Of a DNA stretch of 64,000 bases, positions 1 through 7,038 are shown in pieces. Origin of the DNA: Actinacidiphila fildesensis (GTDB lineage Bacteria > Actinomycetota > Actinomycetes > Streptomycetales > Streptomycetaceae). The stretch is taken from assembly GCF_042652185.1 (NCBI RefSeq), contig NZ_JBHSIX010000007.1; one strand, given 5' to 3'. Position 1 is the stretch's first letter. Each line of letters starts with the position of its first letter. The notes below the pieces were generated by a model. The model made no database searches, was not told where the DNA came from, and saw nothing but the letters and a program-made list of their open reading frames with translations. Position numbers and translations under genes: made by a program.

Positions 1-13
1 CCCGGGCTCCGGG

Positions 14-757
14 CTACCGTCCCAGCGCCGCACCGCCGTTGATGTGCAGGATCTGGCCGGTGACGTACGCCGCCTCGGGGGAGGCCAGATACCGGATGGC
101 CGCCGCGATCTCGCTGGGCGCGCCGGGCCGGCCGGTCAGGGTCTGGGAGACCCGCGACGCGACGAAGTCGGGCGTCGCACGGTCGCCGAAGAACTCGGTG
201 TCGCCGACGAAGCCCGGCGCGACCGCGTTGGCCGTCACCCCGTCGGTGCCCAGCCGCTGCGCCAGCTCGAACGTGTAGGCGTGCAGGGCCGCCTTGGCGC
301 CGCCGTAGGAGCCGGGGCCGCGGAGCGCGGCGATCGAGGACAGATGCACGATGCGCCCGCCGGGCCGCCGGATCTGCGGCAGCAGCGCCTCGGTCAGCAG
401 CACCGCGGTGAGCACGTTGGCCTCGAAGTTCCTCCGGTAGCCGGCCGCGATCCCCTCCAGCGTCCCGTCCGAGGACGAGGCGACGTTGCCGCCCGCGTTG
501 GTGACGATCACGTCGACCGGGCCGTCTCCTTCGACGAACCGCGCCGCGTCCCGTACCTGCTCCGGGTCGCTGAGGTCGGCGGCGGTCCAGCTGACCAGCC
601 CGTCGCCGTGCGTGGCGTTGAGCTTGTCCGCCGTCTCCCGCAGCAGCTCGGCGCGCCGGCCGATGATGACGACCCGGTCGCCGTCGGCCGCGAACGCCTC
701 CGCGGTCGCGAGCCCGATGCCTGTGCCCCCGCCGGACACCACTACCCGTCGTCCCAC
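14..757 (-). CDS. SDR family oxidoreductase
   Basis: A 247-residue short-chain dehydrogenase/reductase, probably NAD(P)H-dependent and cytosolic. The nucleotide-binding motif GGGTGIG lies at residues 9-15, NAGG near 87-90, serines at 140-141 and the catalytic YGGAK (YxxxK) at 151-155. The C-terminus ends in the GQILHINGG pattern common in FabG-like enzymes. Length is normal. It is transcribed divergently from the thioesterase gene at 906 across about 150 bp. The family is certain. The substrate is not visible, and a role in fatty acyl or secondary metabolism is only a guess. Confidence 0.9.
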   Translation of the reverse strand: MGRRVVVSGGGTGIGLATAEAFAADGDRVVIIGRRAELLRETADKLNATHGDGLVSWTAADLSDPEQVRDAARFVEGDGPVDVIVTNAGGNVASSSDGTLEGIAAGYRRNFEANVLTAVLLTEALLPQIRRPGGRIVHLSSIAALRGPGSYGGAKAALHAYTFELAQRLGTDGVTANAVAPGFVGDTEFFGDRATPDFVASRVSQTLTGRPGAPSEIAAAIRYLASPEAAYVTGQILHINGGAALGR

Positions 758-905
758 TGTGTACTCCGTCAGGTATATGAACTCGAGTCATGTCCTTGGT
801 TGGAAACTAGGGAGCGGGCTCATCTGTGTCAAGGGTGTTCCGGTCGGTCGAATGAGGTCCAAGGAGCTGGACAAGACGGTGCTACTGGCGGGTAACATTC
901 ACGCC

Positions 906-1769
906 ATGGCATATGCGGCAGCTCAGGCGACCATCGGGGACAGCGAATTCGACCGGGACACGGCGGTCGTCCCGCGACCCGGTGAACCCGGTGTCTACGA
1001 CGCCGACCTCTCGGCGGGCTGGACCATCATCCAGGCCGTCAACGGCGGCTATCTGCTCGGCGTGATCGGCCGCGCCCTCCAGCAGGCGCTGCCGCACCCC
1101 GACCCCTTCACCGTCACCGCGCACTACCTCACCGCCTCCCAGCCAGGCCCCGCGACGATCCGCACCGAGACCGTCCGCGCCGGCCGCACCCTGTCCACCG
1201 GCCAGGCGTCGCTCTTCCAGACCGACGCGGAGGGCCGCGAGGTCGAGCGGATGCGGGTCATGGCGGCCTACGGCGACCTCGACGCACTGCCGGACGACGT
1301 GCGCACCGCCGCCGCCGTTCCGCCGATACCGCCCTACGAGGAGTGCTTCGGCGCCGACGCGGCGCCCGCGGGCGGCGGCGCCATCGCCGGCTCGACCGCC
1401 ATCATCCAGCGCCTCGACCTGCGGCTCGACCCCGCCACCGCCGGCTGGGCGATCGGCGCCCCCTCCGGCAAGGGCGACATGCGCGGCTGGCTCGGCCTGG
1501 CCGACGGCCGCGACCACGACCCGCTCTCGCTGCTGCTCACGGTCGACGCCCTGCCGCCGACCGCCTTCGACCTCGGCATCAAGGGCTGGGTCCCGACCGT
1601 CGAGCTGACGGCGCACATCCGCTGCCGCCCCGCGCCCGGTCCGCTGCGCGTCTCCATCACCACCCGCAACCTGGCCGGCGGCTTCCTCGAGGAGGACGCC
1701 CAGGTCTGGGACAGCGCGGACCGCCTGGTCGCGCAGTCCCGTCAGCTCGCGCGGGCCCTTCTGTCCTGA
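906..1769 (+). CDS. acyl-CoA thioesterase-like (hotdog) protein
   Basis: A 287-residue protein resembling the TesB/4HBT_3 acyl-CoA thioesterase family (two hotdog halves). The N-terminal half has VNGGYLLGVIGRAL and VTAHYLTASQPGPA, typical of this group. The second half resumes at about residue 150 with a second hotdog-like stretch. The start is ATG 906; the frame is open much further upstream, but that extension is antisense to the SDR gene and has no Streptomyces-like start. Expected activity is hydrolysis of an acyl-CoA thioester. The acyl chain is unknown. Confidence 0.82.
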   Translation: MAYAAAQATIGDSEFDRDTAVVPRPGEPGVYDADLSAGWTIIQAVNGGYLLGVIGRALQQALPHPDPFTVTAHYLTASQPGPATIRTETVRAGRTLSTGQASLFQTDAEGREVERMRVMAAYGDLDALPDDVRTAAAVPPIPPYEECFGADAAPAGGGAIAGSTAIIQRLDLRLDPATAGWAIGAPSGKGDMRGWLGLADGRDHDPLSLLLTVDALPPTAFDLGIKGWVPTVELTAHIRCRPAPGPLRVSITTRNLAGGFLEEDAQVWDSADRLVAQSRQLARALLS

Positions 1770-1825
1770 CCGTCGCCCGGGTCGGTCCCGACAGCCGGCC
1801 GGGCGACCGTAGAATCGGCGTCATC

Positions 1826-2992
1826 ATGGCCTACCTCGACCACGCCGCCACCACGCCGATGCTGCCGGAAGCGGTGCGGACGATGACCGCGCACCTCACG
1901 GTCACCGGCAACGCCTCCTCGCTGCACGCACCCGGGCGGCGGGCCCGGAGAACCGTCGAGGAGTCCCGGGAATCGCTCGCCGAGGCACTCGGCGCCCGCC
2001 CCAGTGAGATCGTCTTCACCGGCGGCGGAACCGAGTCCGACAACCTCGCCGTCAAGGGCCTGTACTGGGCCCGCCGGGCCGAGGACCCGCGCCGGGTCCG
2101 GGTGCTGGCCAGCCCCGTCGAGCACCACGCCGTCCTGGACGCCGTCGACTGGCTCGTGGAGCACGAGGGCGCGCGCGTCGAGTGGCTGCCGGTCGACGCG
2201 TACGGCCGGGTGCATCCCGACGCGCTGCGCGAGGCGATCGAACGCGACCCCGGGACGGTCGCCCTCGCGACCGTGATGTGGGCCAACAACGAGGTCGGCA
2301 CGATCATGCCGGTCCGCGAGCTGGCCGCGGTCGCCCGCGAGCACGGCGTCCCGCTGCACGCGGACGCGGTCCAGGCGTTCGGCCAGGTCGAGGTCGACTT
2401 CGCGGCCTCCGGACTCGACGCCATGACCGTGACCGGCCACAAGATCGGCGGCCCCTACGGCGTCGGCGCGCTCGTCCTGCGCCGCGAGCACACGCCCGTC
2501 CCGCTGCTGCACGGCGGCGGCCAGGAGCGCAGCCGCTCCGGCACCCTCGACGTCCCGGCCATCGCCGCCTTCGCGACGGCCGGGACGCTGGCCGCCGAGC
2601 GGCGTGAGCAGTTCGCCCGCGAGGTCGGCGCCCTGCGCGACGAGCTGGTGGCGAAGGTGCTCGCCGCCGTCCCGGAGGCCGTACTCAACGGCGACCCGGC
2701 CCCGGAGGGCCGGCTGCCGGCCAACGCGCACTTCACGTTCCCCGGCTGCGAGGGCGACTCACTGCTGCTCCTCCTCGACGCCCAGGGCATCGCCTGCTCC
2801 ACCGGCTCCGCCTGCACGGCCGGCGTCGCGCAGCCCAGCCACGTCCTGATCGCGATGGGCCAGCCCGCCGACCGCGCCCGCGGCTCCCTCCGCTTCTCCC
2901 TCGGCCACACCACCACCCAGCCCGAGATCGACGCCCTGGCCGCGGCGATCGGCCCGGTGGTGGAACGCGCCCGCAAGGCCGGCCTCAGCTGA
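1826..2992 (+). CDS. cysteine desulfurase (IscS/NifS type)
   Basis: A 388-residue PLP enzyme that takes sulfur from L-cysteine as a persulfide. HADAVQAFGQ near residue 180 and the PLP lysine K206 in VTGHKIGG fit aminotransferase class V. The catalytic cysteine is C330 in GSACTAGVAQPSHV. Its position just upstream of mnmA suggests it feeds sulfur to tRNA 2-thiouridine synthesis, as in other actinobacteria; it may also serve other thiolation or Fe-S pathways. ATG 1826 begins the family-typical MAYLDHAATTP. A 356-bp gap with a hairpin separates it from mnmA, so the two may be separate units. Confidence 0.93.
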   Translation: MAYLDHAATTPMLPEAVRTMTAHLTVTGNASSLHAPGRRARRTVEESRESLAEALGARPSEIVFTGGGTESDNLAVKGLYWARRAEDPRRVRVLASPVEHHAVLDAVDWLVEHEGARVEWLPVDAYGRVHPDALREAIERDPGTVALATVMWANNEVGTIMPVRELAAVAREHGVPLHADAVQAFGQVEVDFAASGLDAMTVTGHKIGGPYGVGALVLRREHTPVPLLHGGGQERSRSGTLDVPAIAAFATAGTLAAERREQFAREVGALRDELVAKVLAAVPEAVLNGDPAPEGRLPANAHFTFPGCEGDSLLLLLDAQGIACSTGSACTAGVAQPSHVLIAMGQPADRARGSLRFSLGHTTTQPEIDALAAAIGPVVERARKAGLS

Positions 2993-3348
2993 CGTCCTGC
3001 GGACGGCTTCGGGAGGAAAGCGGCCGGGCTGATCCCGGCACGTTCAGCCGGCCCGGCGGAGCGGTTCCGGCTGGGCGCAGCCGCATCAGTCCCTGGGTCC
3101 AGTGACGTCAGCCTCTGCGGGCACCCCCGGACGAAGTCCGGGGGAGGACACCGATCGGCTCGGGGACGGCCCCAGCCACAACCAGCCCGCCCGGCGTTTG
3201 AGGGCGCCCTCCGCAGGCGCAGGAGACCCGCCGGGCTTCGGGTCGGACCCAGCCACGAAAGCCCGCCCGGCGTCTGAGGGCGCCCTTCCGGCCCGCGCCG
3301 GTAATCCCGTCGAACCGCGCCGGAGCCGCAACGTACTCTGGAGGGGTT
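2993..3348 (+). repeat. intergenic region with two copies of a ~42-bp direct repeat
   Basis: This 356-bp gap before mnmA holds no convincing gene. It contains the hairpin at 3124-3144 and two near-identical ~42-bp copies at 3171-3212 and 3248-3289. Each runs CCCAGCCAC, then a CCCGCCCGGCG core, then a TGAGGGCGCCC end. A related core, with GCGCCGGACGGGC, appears in the hairpin at 41502-41545. This looks like a dispersed Streptomyces intergenic repeat. The mnmA promoter must lie at its 3' end. Confidence 0.7.
3124..3144 (+). terminator. perfect hairpin downstream of cysteine desulfurase
   Basis: Two perfect 9-nt arms (CCCCCGGAC / GTCCGGGGG) enclose the loop GAA. There is no U tract, as is usual for Streptomyces terminators. 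It lies 131 bp past the upstream stop codon. Confidence 0.5.
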
Positions 3349-4515
3349 ATGACTGACTCCCCCCGCGACGCTCGTCGCCTGCGCGTCCTGGCCGCCATGA
3401 GCGGCGGCGTCGACTCCGCGGTCGCCGCGGCCCGCGCCGCCGAGGCCGGCCACGACGTCACCGGTGTCCATCTGGCCCTCTCGGCGAACCCGAAGTCCTT
3501 CAGGACCGGCGCCCGCGGCTGCTGCACGGTCGAGGACTCCCGTGACGCCCGGCGCGCGGCCGACGTCATCGGCATCCCGTTCTACGTGTGGGACCTGGCG
3601 GACCGCTTCCGTGAGGACGTCGTCGACGACTTCGTCGCGGAGTACGCGGCCGGCCGCACGCCCAACCCGTGCCTGCGCTGCAACGAGAAGATCAAGTTCG
3701 CGGCGCTGCTGGACAAGGCGATCGCGCTGGGCTTCGACGCCGTCTGCACCGGCCATTACGCGACCGTCGTGATCAACGACGACGGCACCCGTGAGCTGCA
3801 CCGCGCCTCGGACGCCGCGAAGGACCAGAGCTATGTGCTCGGCGTGCTCGACGAGCGCCAGCTCGCGCACGCGATGTTCCCGCTCGGGGACACCCTCACC
3901 ACCAAGGACGAGATCCGCGCCGAGGCCGAGCGCCGCGACCTGGCCGTCGCGAAGAAGCCGGACAGCCACGACATCTGCTTCATCGCCGACGGCGACACCC
4001 AGGGCTTCCTCGCGAAGCACCTCGGCAGCGCAGAGGGCGAGATCCTGGACGAGGACGGCACCAGTCTCGGCACCCACAGCGGAGCGTTCGGCTTCACCAT
4101 CGGGCAGCGCAAAGGGCTGCGCATCGGCACCCCCGCCGACGACGGCAAGCCGCGCTACGTGCTCGACATCTCGCCGGTGAACAACACCGTCACCGTCGGC
4201 CCGGTCGAGGCGCTGGACGTCACCGCACTGACCGCCATCAAGCCCCGCTGGTGCGGCACCCCGCCCACCGGCCGTGCCACGTACACCGCGCAGCTGCGCG
4301 CCCACGGCGAGGACGTTCCCGTCACCGCCGAGCTGGTCGACGGCGAACTGCTGGTGGAGTTCGACGGCGAGCCGGTGCGCGGCATCGCGCCGGGGCAGGC
4401 CGTGGTGCTCTACGACGGCACCCGCGTCGTGGGCTCCGCGACCATCGCCACCACGCAGCGGGCCCGCGCGGGCGTCGGTGCGGGCGCCGGTGCCGGCTCC
4501 GGTGGTCAGGCTTAG
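3349..4515 (+). CDS. mnmA: tRNA-specific 2-thiouridylase MnmA
   Basis: A 388-residue enzyme that thiolates U34 of Lys, Glu and Gln tRNAs using ATP and a persulfide sulfur. The PP-loop SGGVDS is at 18-23. The two cysteines of the thiol-transfer mechanism are C111 (CLRCNEKIKF) and C210 (DSHDICFIADG). The TGHYA motif near 134 and the C-terminal beta-barrel are present. The Ala/Gly-rich tail after residue 370 is not part of the conserved fold. ATG 3349 follows a GGAGG-like site. It probably acts with the upstream cysteine desulfurase. Confidence 0.97.
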   Translation: MTDSPRDARRLRVLAAMSGGVDSAVAAARAAEAGHDVTGVHLALSANPKSFRTGARGCCTVEDSRDARRAADVIGIPFYVWDLADRFREDVVDDFVAEYAAGRTPNPCLRCNEKIKFAALLDKAIALGFDAVCTGHYATVVINDDGTRELHRASDAAKDQSYVLGVLDERQLAHAMFPLGDTLTTKDEIRAEAERRDLAVAKKPDSHDICFIADGDTQGFLAKHLGSAEGEILDEDGTSLGTHSGAFGFTIGQRKGLRIGTPADDGKPRYVLDISPVNNTVTVGPVEALDVTALTAIKPRWCGTPPTGRATYTAQLRAHGEDVPVTAELVDGELLVEFDGEPVRGIAPGQAVVLYDGTRVVGSATIATTQRARAGVGAGAGAGSGGQA

Positions 4516-4547
4516 GACCCGCCGCGCCGCCTCGTAGGGTGGCGGGC

Positions 4548-5078
4548 ATGAACATCTGTGTCTTCATGTCCGCCGCCGATCTCGACGAGCGCTACACCGT
4601 CCCCGCGCGCGAGTTCGCCGGGCTGATCGGCCGTGGCGGCCACACCCTCGTGTGGGGCGGCTCGGAGTCGGGCCTCATGAAGGTGGTGGCGGACGGCGTG
4701 CAGGAAGCGGGCGGCCGGCTGGTCGGCGTGTCCGTGGAGTTCCTGCACACCAAGGCGCGCAAGAACGCCGACGAGATGCTGATCACCGCGGACCTCGCGG
4801 AGCGCAAGGCGCAGCTGCTGCTGCGGTCGGACGCGATCGTCATCATGGTCGGCGGTACGGGCACCCTGGACGAGGCGACCGAGATCCTCGAGCTGAAGAA
4901 GCACGGCCTGCACACCAAGCCGGTCGTGCTGCTGAACGCGGCGGGGTTCTACGACGGCCTGAAACTGCAGTTCCAGCGGATGGACGCCGAAGGCTTCCTG
5001 CCGCTGCCCCTGAGCGACCTGGTCTTCTTCGCCGAGGACGGCGCCGAGGCCATGGCATACCTGGAGGAGAACGCGTGA
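4548..5078 (+). CDS. LOG family (TIGR00730) nucleotide phosphoribohydrolase-like protein
   Basis: A 176-residue protein with the LOG/lysine decarboxylase-like Rossmann fold. VWGGSESGLMKVVADG at about 33-48 and GGTGTLDEATEI at about 103-114 are the family signature (PGGxGTxxE), although Val replaces the usual Pro. Characterised members cleave ribose 5-phosphate from nucleoside monophosphates, including cytokinin precursors. The bacterial role is often unclear. The start is ATG 4548. Its stop overlaps the GTG start of the next SDR by 4 bp (GTGA), so the two are translationally coupled. Confidence 0.88.
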   Translation: MNICVFMSAADLDERYTVPAREFAGLIGRGGHTLVWGGSESGLMKVVADGVQEAGGRLVGVSVEFLHTKARKNADEMLITADLAERKAQLLLRSDAIVIMVGGTGTLDEATEILELKKHGLHTKPVVLLNAAGFYDGLKLQFQRMDAEGFLPLPLSDLVFFAEDGAEAMAYLEENA

Positions 5079-5764
5079 GCACGCATCTGATCACCGGCGC
5101 CGGTTCCGGCATCGGCGCCGCTGTCGCCCGGCGGCTGCTGGACCGCGGCGACGAGGTGCTGCTCCTGGCGCGGGACGCCGGCCGGGCCAAGGAGCTGGCG
5201 TCGCGCTTCGCCGGCGCCCGCACCCTCGTCGGCGACCTGGCGGAACCGGCCCGGCTGTCGTGGGCCTTCGCCCACCAGCCGATGCCGGACCGGCTCGACT
5301 CGCTGCTGCACATCGCGGGCATCGTCGAGCTCGGCGGCATCGGCGAGCTCACCGCGAAGGTCTGGCAGCAGACCCTCGCCGTCAACCTGATCGCGCCGGC
5401 CGAGCTGACGCGGCTGCTCCTGCCGCAGCTGCGGATGTCGCAGGGCCACGTGGTCTTCGTGAACTCCGGGGCAGGGCTCAACGCGCATGCGAACTGGGGG
5501 GTGTACGCGGCGAGCAAGCACGGCCTGAAGGCGGTGGCGGACTCGCTGCGGCAGGAGGAGCACGGGAACGGGGTGCGGGTGACGAGCGTGTACCCGGGGC
5601 GGACGGCGACCCCGATGCAGGAGAAGGTGCACCATCAGGAGGGGGCGGAGTACGACGCTTCGCGCTGGATCGACCCGGAGTCGGTGGCGACGGCGATGCT
5701 GGCGGCCATCGATCTGCCGCGGGATGCGGAGATCAACGATCTGACGATCCGGCCGGGTCGCTGA
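5075..5764 (+). CDS. SDR family oxidoreductase
   Basis: A 229-residue short-chain dehydrogenase. TGAGSGIG is at about 6-13, the active-site serine is in FVNSGAG, and YAASK supplies the catalytic YxxxK. The C-terminal region after PGRTATPMQ is short. The GTG start at 5075 overlaps the stop of the LOG-family gene, so the pair is one operon and may act on linked substrates, though nothing here shows which. It is followed by a large inverted repeat rather than another close gene. Confidence 0.9.
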   Translation: MSTHLITGAGSGIGAAVARRLLDRGDEVLLLARDAGRAKELASRFAGARTLVGDLAEPARLSWAFAHQPMPDRLDSLLHIAGIVELGGIGELTAKVWQQTLAVNLIAPAELTRLLLPQLRMSQGHVVFVNSGAGLNAHANWGVYAASKHGLKAVADSLRQEEHGNGVRVTSVYPGRTATPMQEKVHHQEGAEYDASRWIDPESVATAMLAAIDLPRDAEINDLTIRPGR

Positions 5765-5780
5765 GGCGGGTTGGTCGGTC

Positions 5781-5890
5781 GGGGGCCGGGCCCTCCGGGG
5801 TGGGGCTTCGAAATCGACTATTTACGAGCCTGGCGGCTCACAAATAGCTCGGCAGCATTTCGAAACCCCACCCCTGCGGGCCCGGCCCCC
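5781..5890. repeat. 110-bp near-perfect inverted repeat
   Basis: The left arm is 5781-5830, the loop TGGC is 5831-5834, and the right arm is 5835-5890. The arms match over almost their whole length with about six mismatches, plus a 6-nt bulge on the right. The outer third is GC-rich (GGGCCGGGCCC); the inner third is AT-richer, with TTCGAAAT and CTATTT, which is unusual here. It lies between two co-directional genes, so it could be a strong terminator for the SDR operon or a palindromic repeat element. Confidence 0.85.
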
Positions 5891-5949
5891 TCACGTTCGT
5901 GCCTCGGACGTGCCGGTCTCTTCGGGGTGCGGGCCCGGCCCCCTCACGT
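5875..5949 (+). repeat. 22-bp direct repeat, two copies
   Basis: A 22-bp sequence at 5875-5896, beginning TGCGGGCCCGG, is repeated exactly at 5928-5949. The first copy is the outer edge of the right arm of the 110-bp palindrome, so the second copy may be a partial duplication of it. Confidence 0.75.
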
Positions 5950-6010
5950 CACCGCACTGCTGCGGGTTGGGGTGGGAGTCCGCGACCTGTGGGTCTCGTA
6001 CGCTTCGTGC

Positions 6011-7021
6011 GTGAGTACGGATGCGAAGTTCACGCTGCCCGCTGGTGCCGCTACCGGTGTCGGGTCGATGCCCGGAGGTGATGCGCGGGAGGCCGCGCGG
6101 ACCGCTACCGGGGCGGTGGAGGCGCTGCCGTTCCTGCCGGAGCTGCCTGCGAGGGGGCCCGGGGCGGACATGATCGGGCGTTCGCTCGGGATGCTGGTCG
6201 ATCTGTACGCCCGGGTGGAGCCCAGCGGATGGCGGTTCGGGGACCGGCCGGGGCGGGACAGCCGCCGGGCGGTTGCCTGGCTGGGGGAGGACCTGGATGC
6301 CCTGGAGGAGTTCACCCAGGGGTTCCAGGGTCCGCTGAAGGTGCAGGCCGTCGGCCCGTGGACGCTGTCCGCGTCGGTGGAGCGGCCCAACGGCGAGGCC
6401 GCGCTCGGCGACCCCGGCGCCGTCCGGGACCTGGCCGGGTCGCTCACCGAGGGGCTGCGGCTGCATCTGGCCGACCTGCGCCGGCGGGTGCCCGGTGCCG
6501 AGTTGGTGCTGCAGCTGGACGAGCCGTCGCTGACCGCCGTGCTGCGCGGGCACGTGCGGACGGCGAGCGGGTACCGGACGTACCGGGTGGTGGACCGGCA
6601 GGTGGCCGAGGACATGATCCGCGGCCTGGTCGAGGCCGTGGACGTGCCGGTGGTCGTCCACTCGTGCGCGCCGGACGTCCCGTTCCGGATGCTGCGGCGG
6701 GCCGGTGTCTCGGGCATCTCGTTCGATTTCGCGTTGCTGACGGAGAGTGACTGGGACGCGTTCGGTGAGGCGGTCGAGGGCGGTACGGCGCTGTTCGCCG
6801 GTGTCGTGCCGGGCACGGACACCGGATTGTCGGACCCTGCCGGTAGCGTGAGTGGTGTTCGGGCGCTGTGGCGCAGGCTGGGGCTGGATCCGGGGGCGTT
6901 GGGCACCTCCCTGGCGGTCACCCCTTCCTGCGGTCTGGCGGGGGCCTCGCCGGCCTATGCCCGTGCCGCGCTGGTGCACTGTGCCAAGGCGGCACGATCG
7001 CTCGTCGACAACCCTGAGTGA
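6011..7021 (+). CDS. cobalamin-independent methionine synthase-like protein (MetE C-terminal type)
   Basis: A 336-residue protein related to the catalytic C-terminal half of MetE. It has LQLDEPSL (the DEP motif) near 170, the zinc-type VHSC near 218 and TPSCGLAG near the C-terminus, where His/Cys ligands lie in MetE. It lacks the N-terminal MetE half, so the methyl donor may not be methyltetrahydrofolate; short members of the family are common in actinobacteria. GTG 6011 was chosen because the protein begins cleanly with AGAATGVGSMPGGD soon after. Its stop lies just before ligA. Confidence 0.8.
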   Translation: MSTDAKFTLPAGAATGVGSMPGGDAREAARTATGAVEALPFLPELPARGPGADMIGRSLGMLVDLYARVEPSGWRFGDRPGRDSRRAVAWLGEDLDALEEFTQGFQGPLKVQAVGPWTLSASVERPNGEAALGDPGAVRDLAGSLTEGLRLHLADLRRRVPGAELVLQLDEPSLTAVLRGHVRTASGYRTYRVVDRQVAEDMIRGLVEAVDVPVVVHSCAPDVPFRMLRRAGVSGISFDFALLTESDWDAFGEAVEGGTALFAGVVPGTDTGLSDPAGSVSGVRALWRRLGLDPGALGTSLAVTPSCGLAGASPAYARAALVHCAKAARSLVDNPE

Positions 7022-7038
7022 GGAAGGACAGGACCGCC

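Noticed and set aside
486..905. N-terminal extension of the thioesterase gene
   Set aside because: The frame is open but lies antisense to the SDR gene and reads as Ser/Pro/Arg-rich noise; the family begins at ATG 906.
3086..3356. Short open frames on both strands in the gap before mnmA
   Set aside because: They are built from the ~42-bp repeats and have no ribosome site or conserved sequence.
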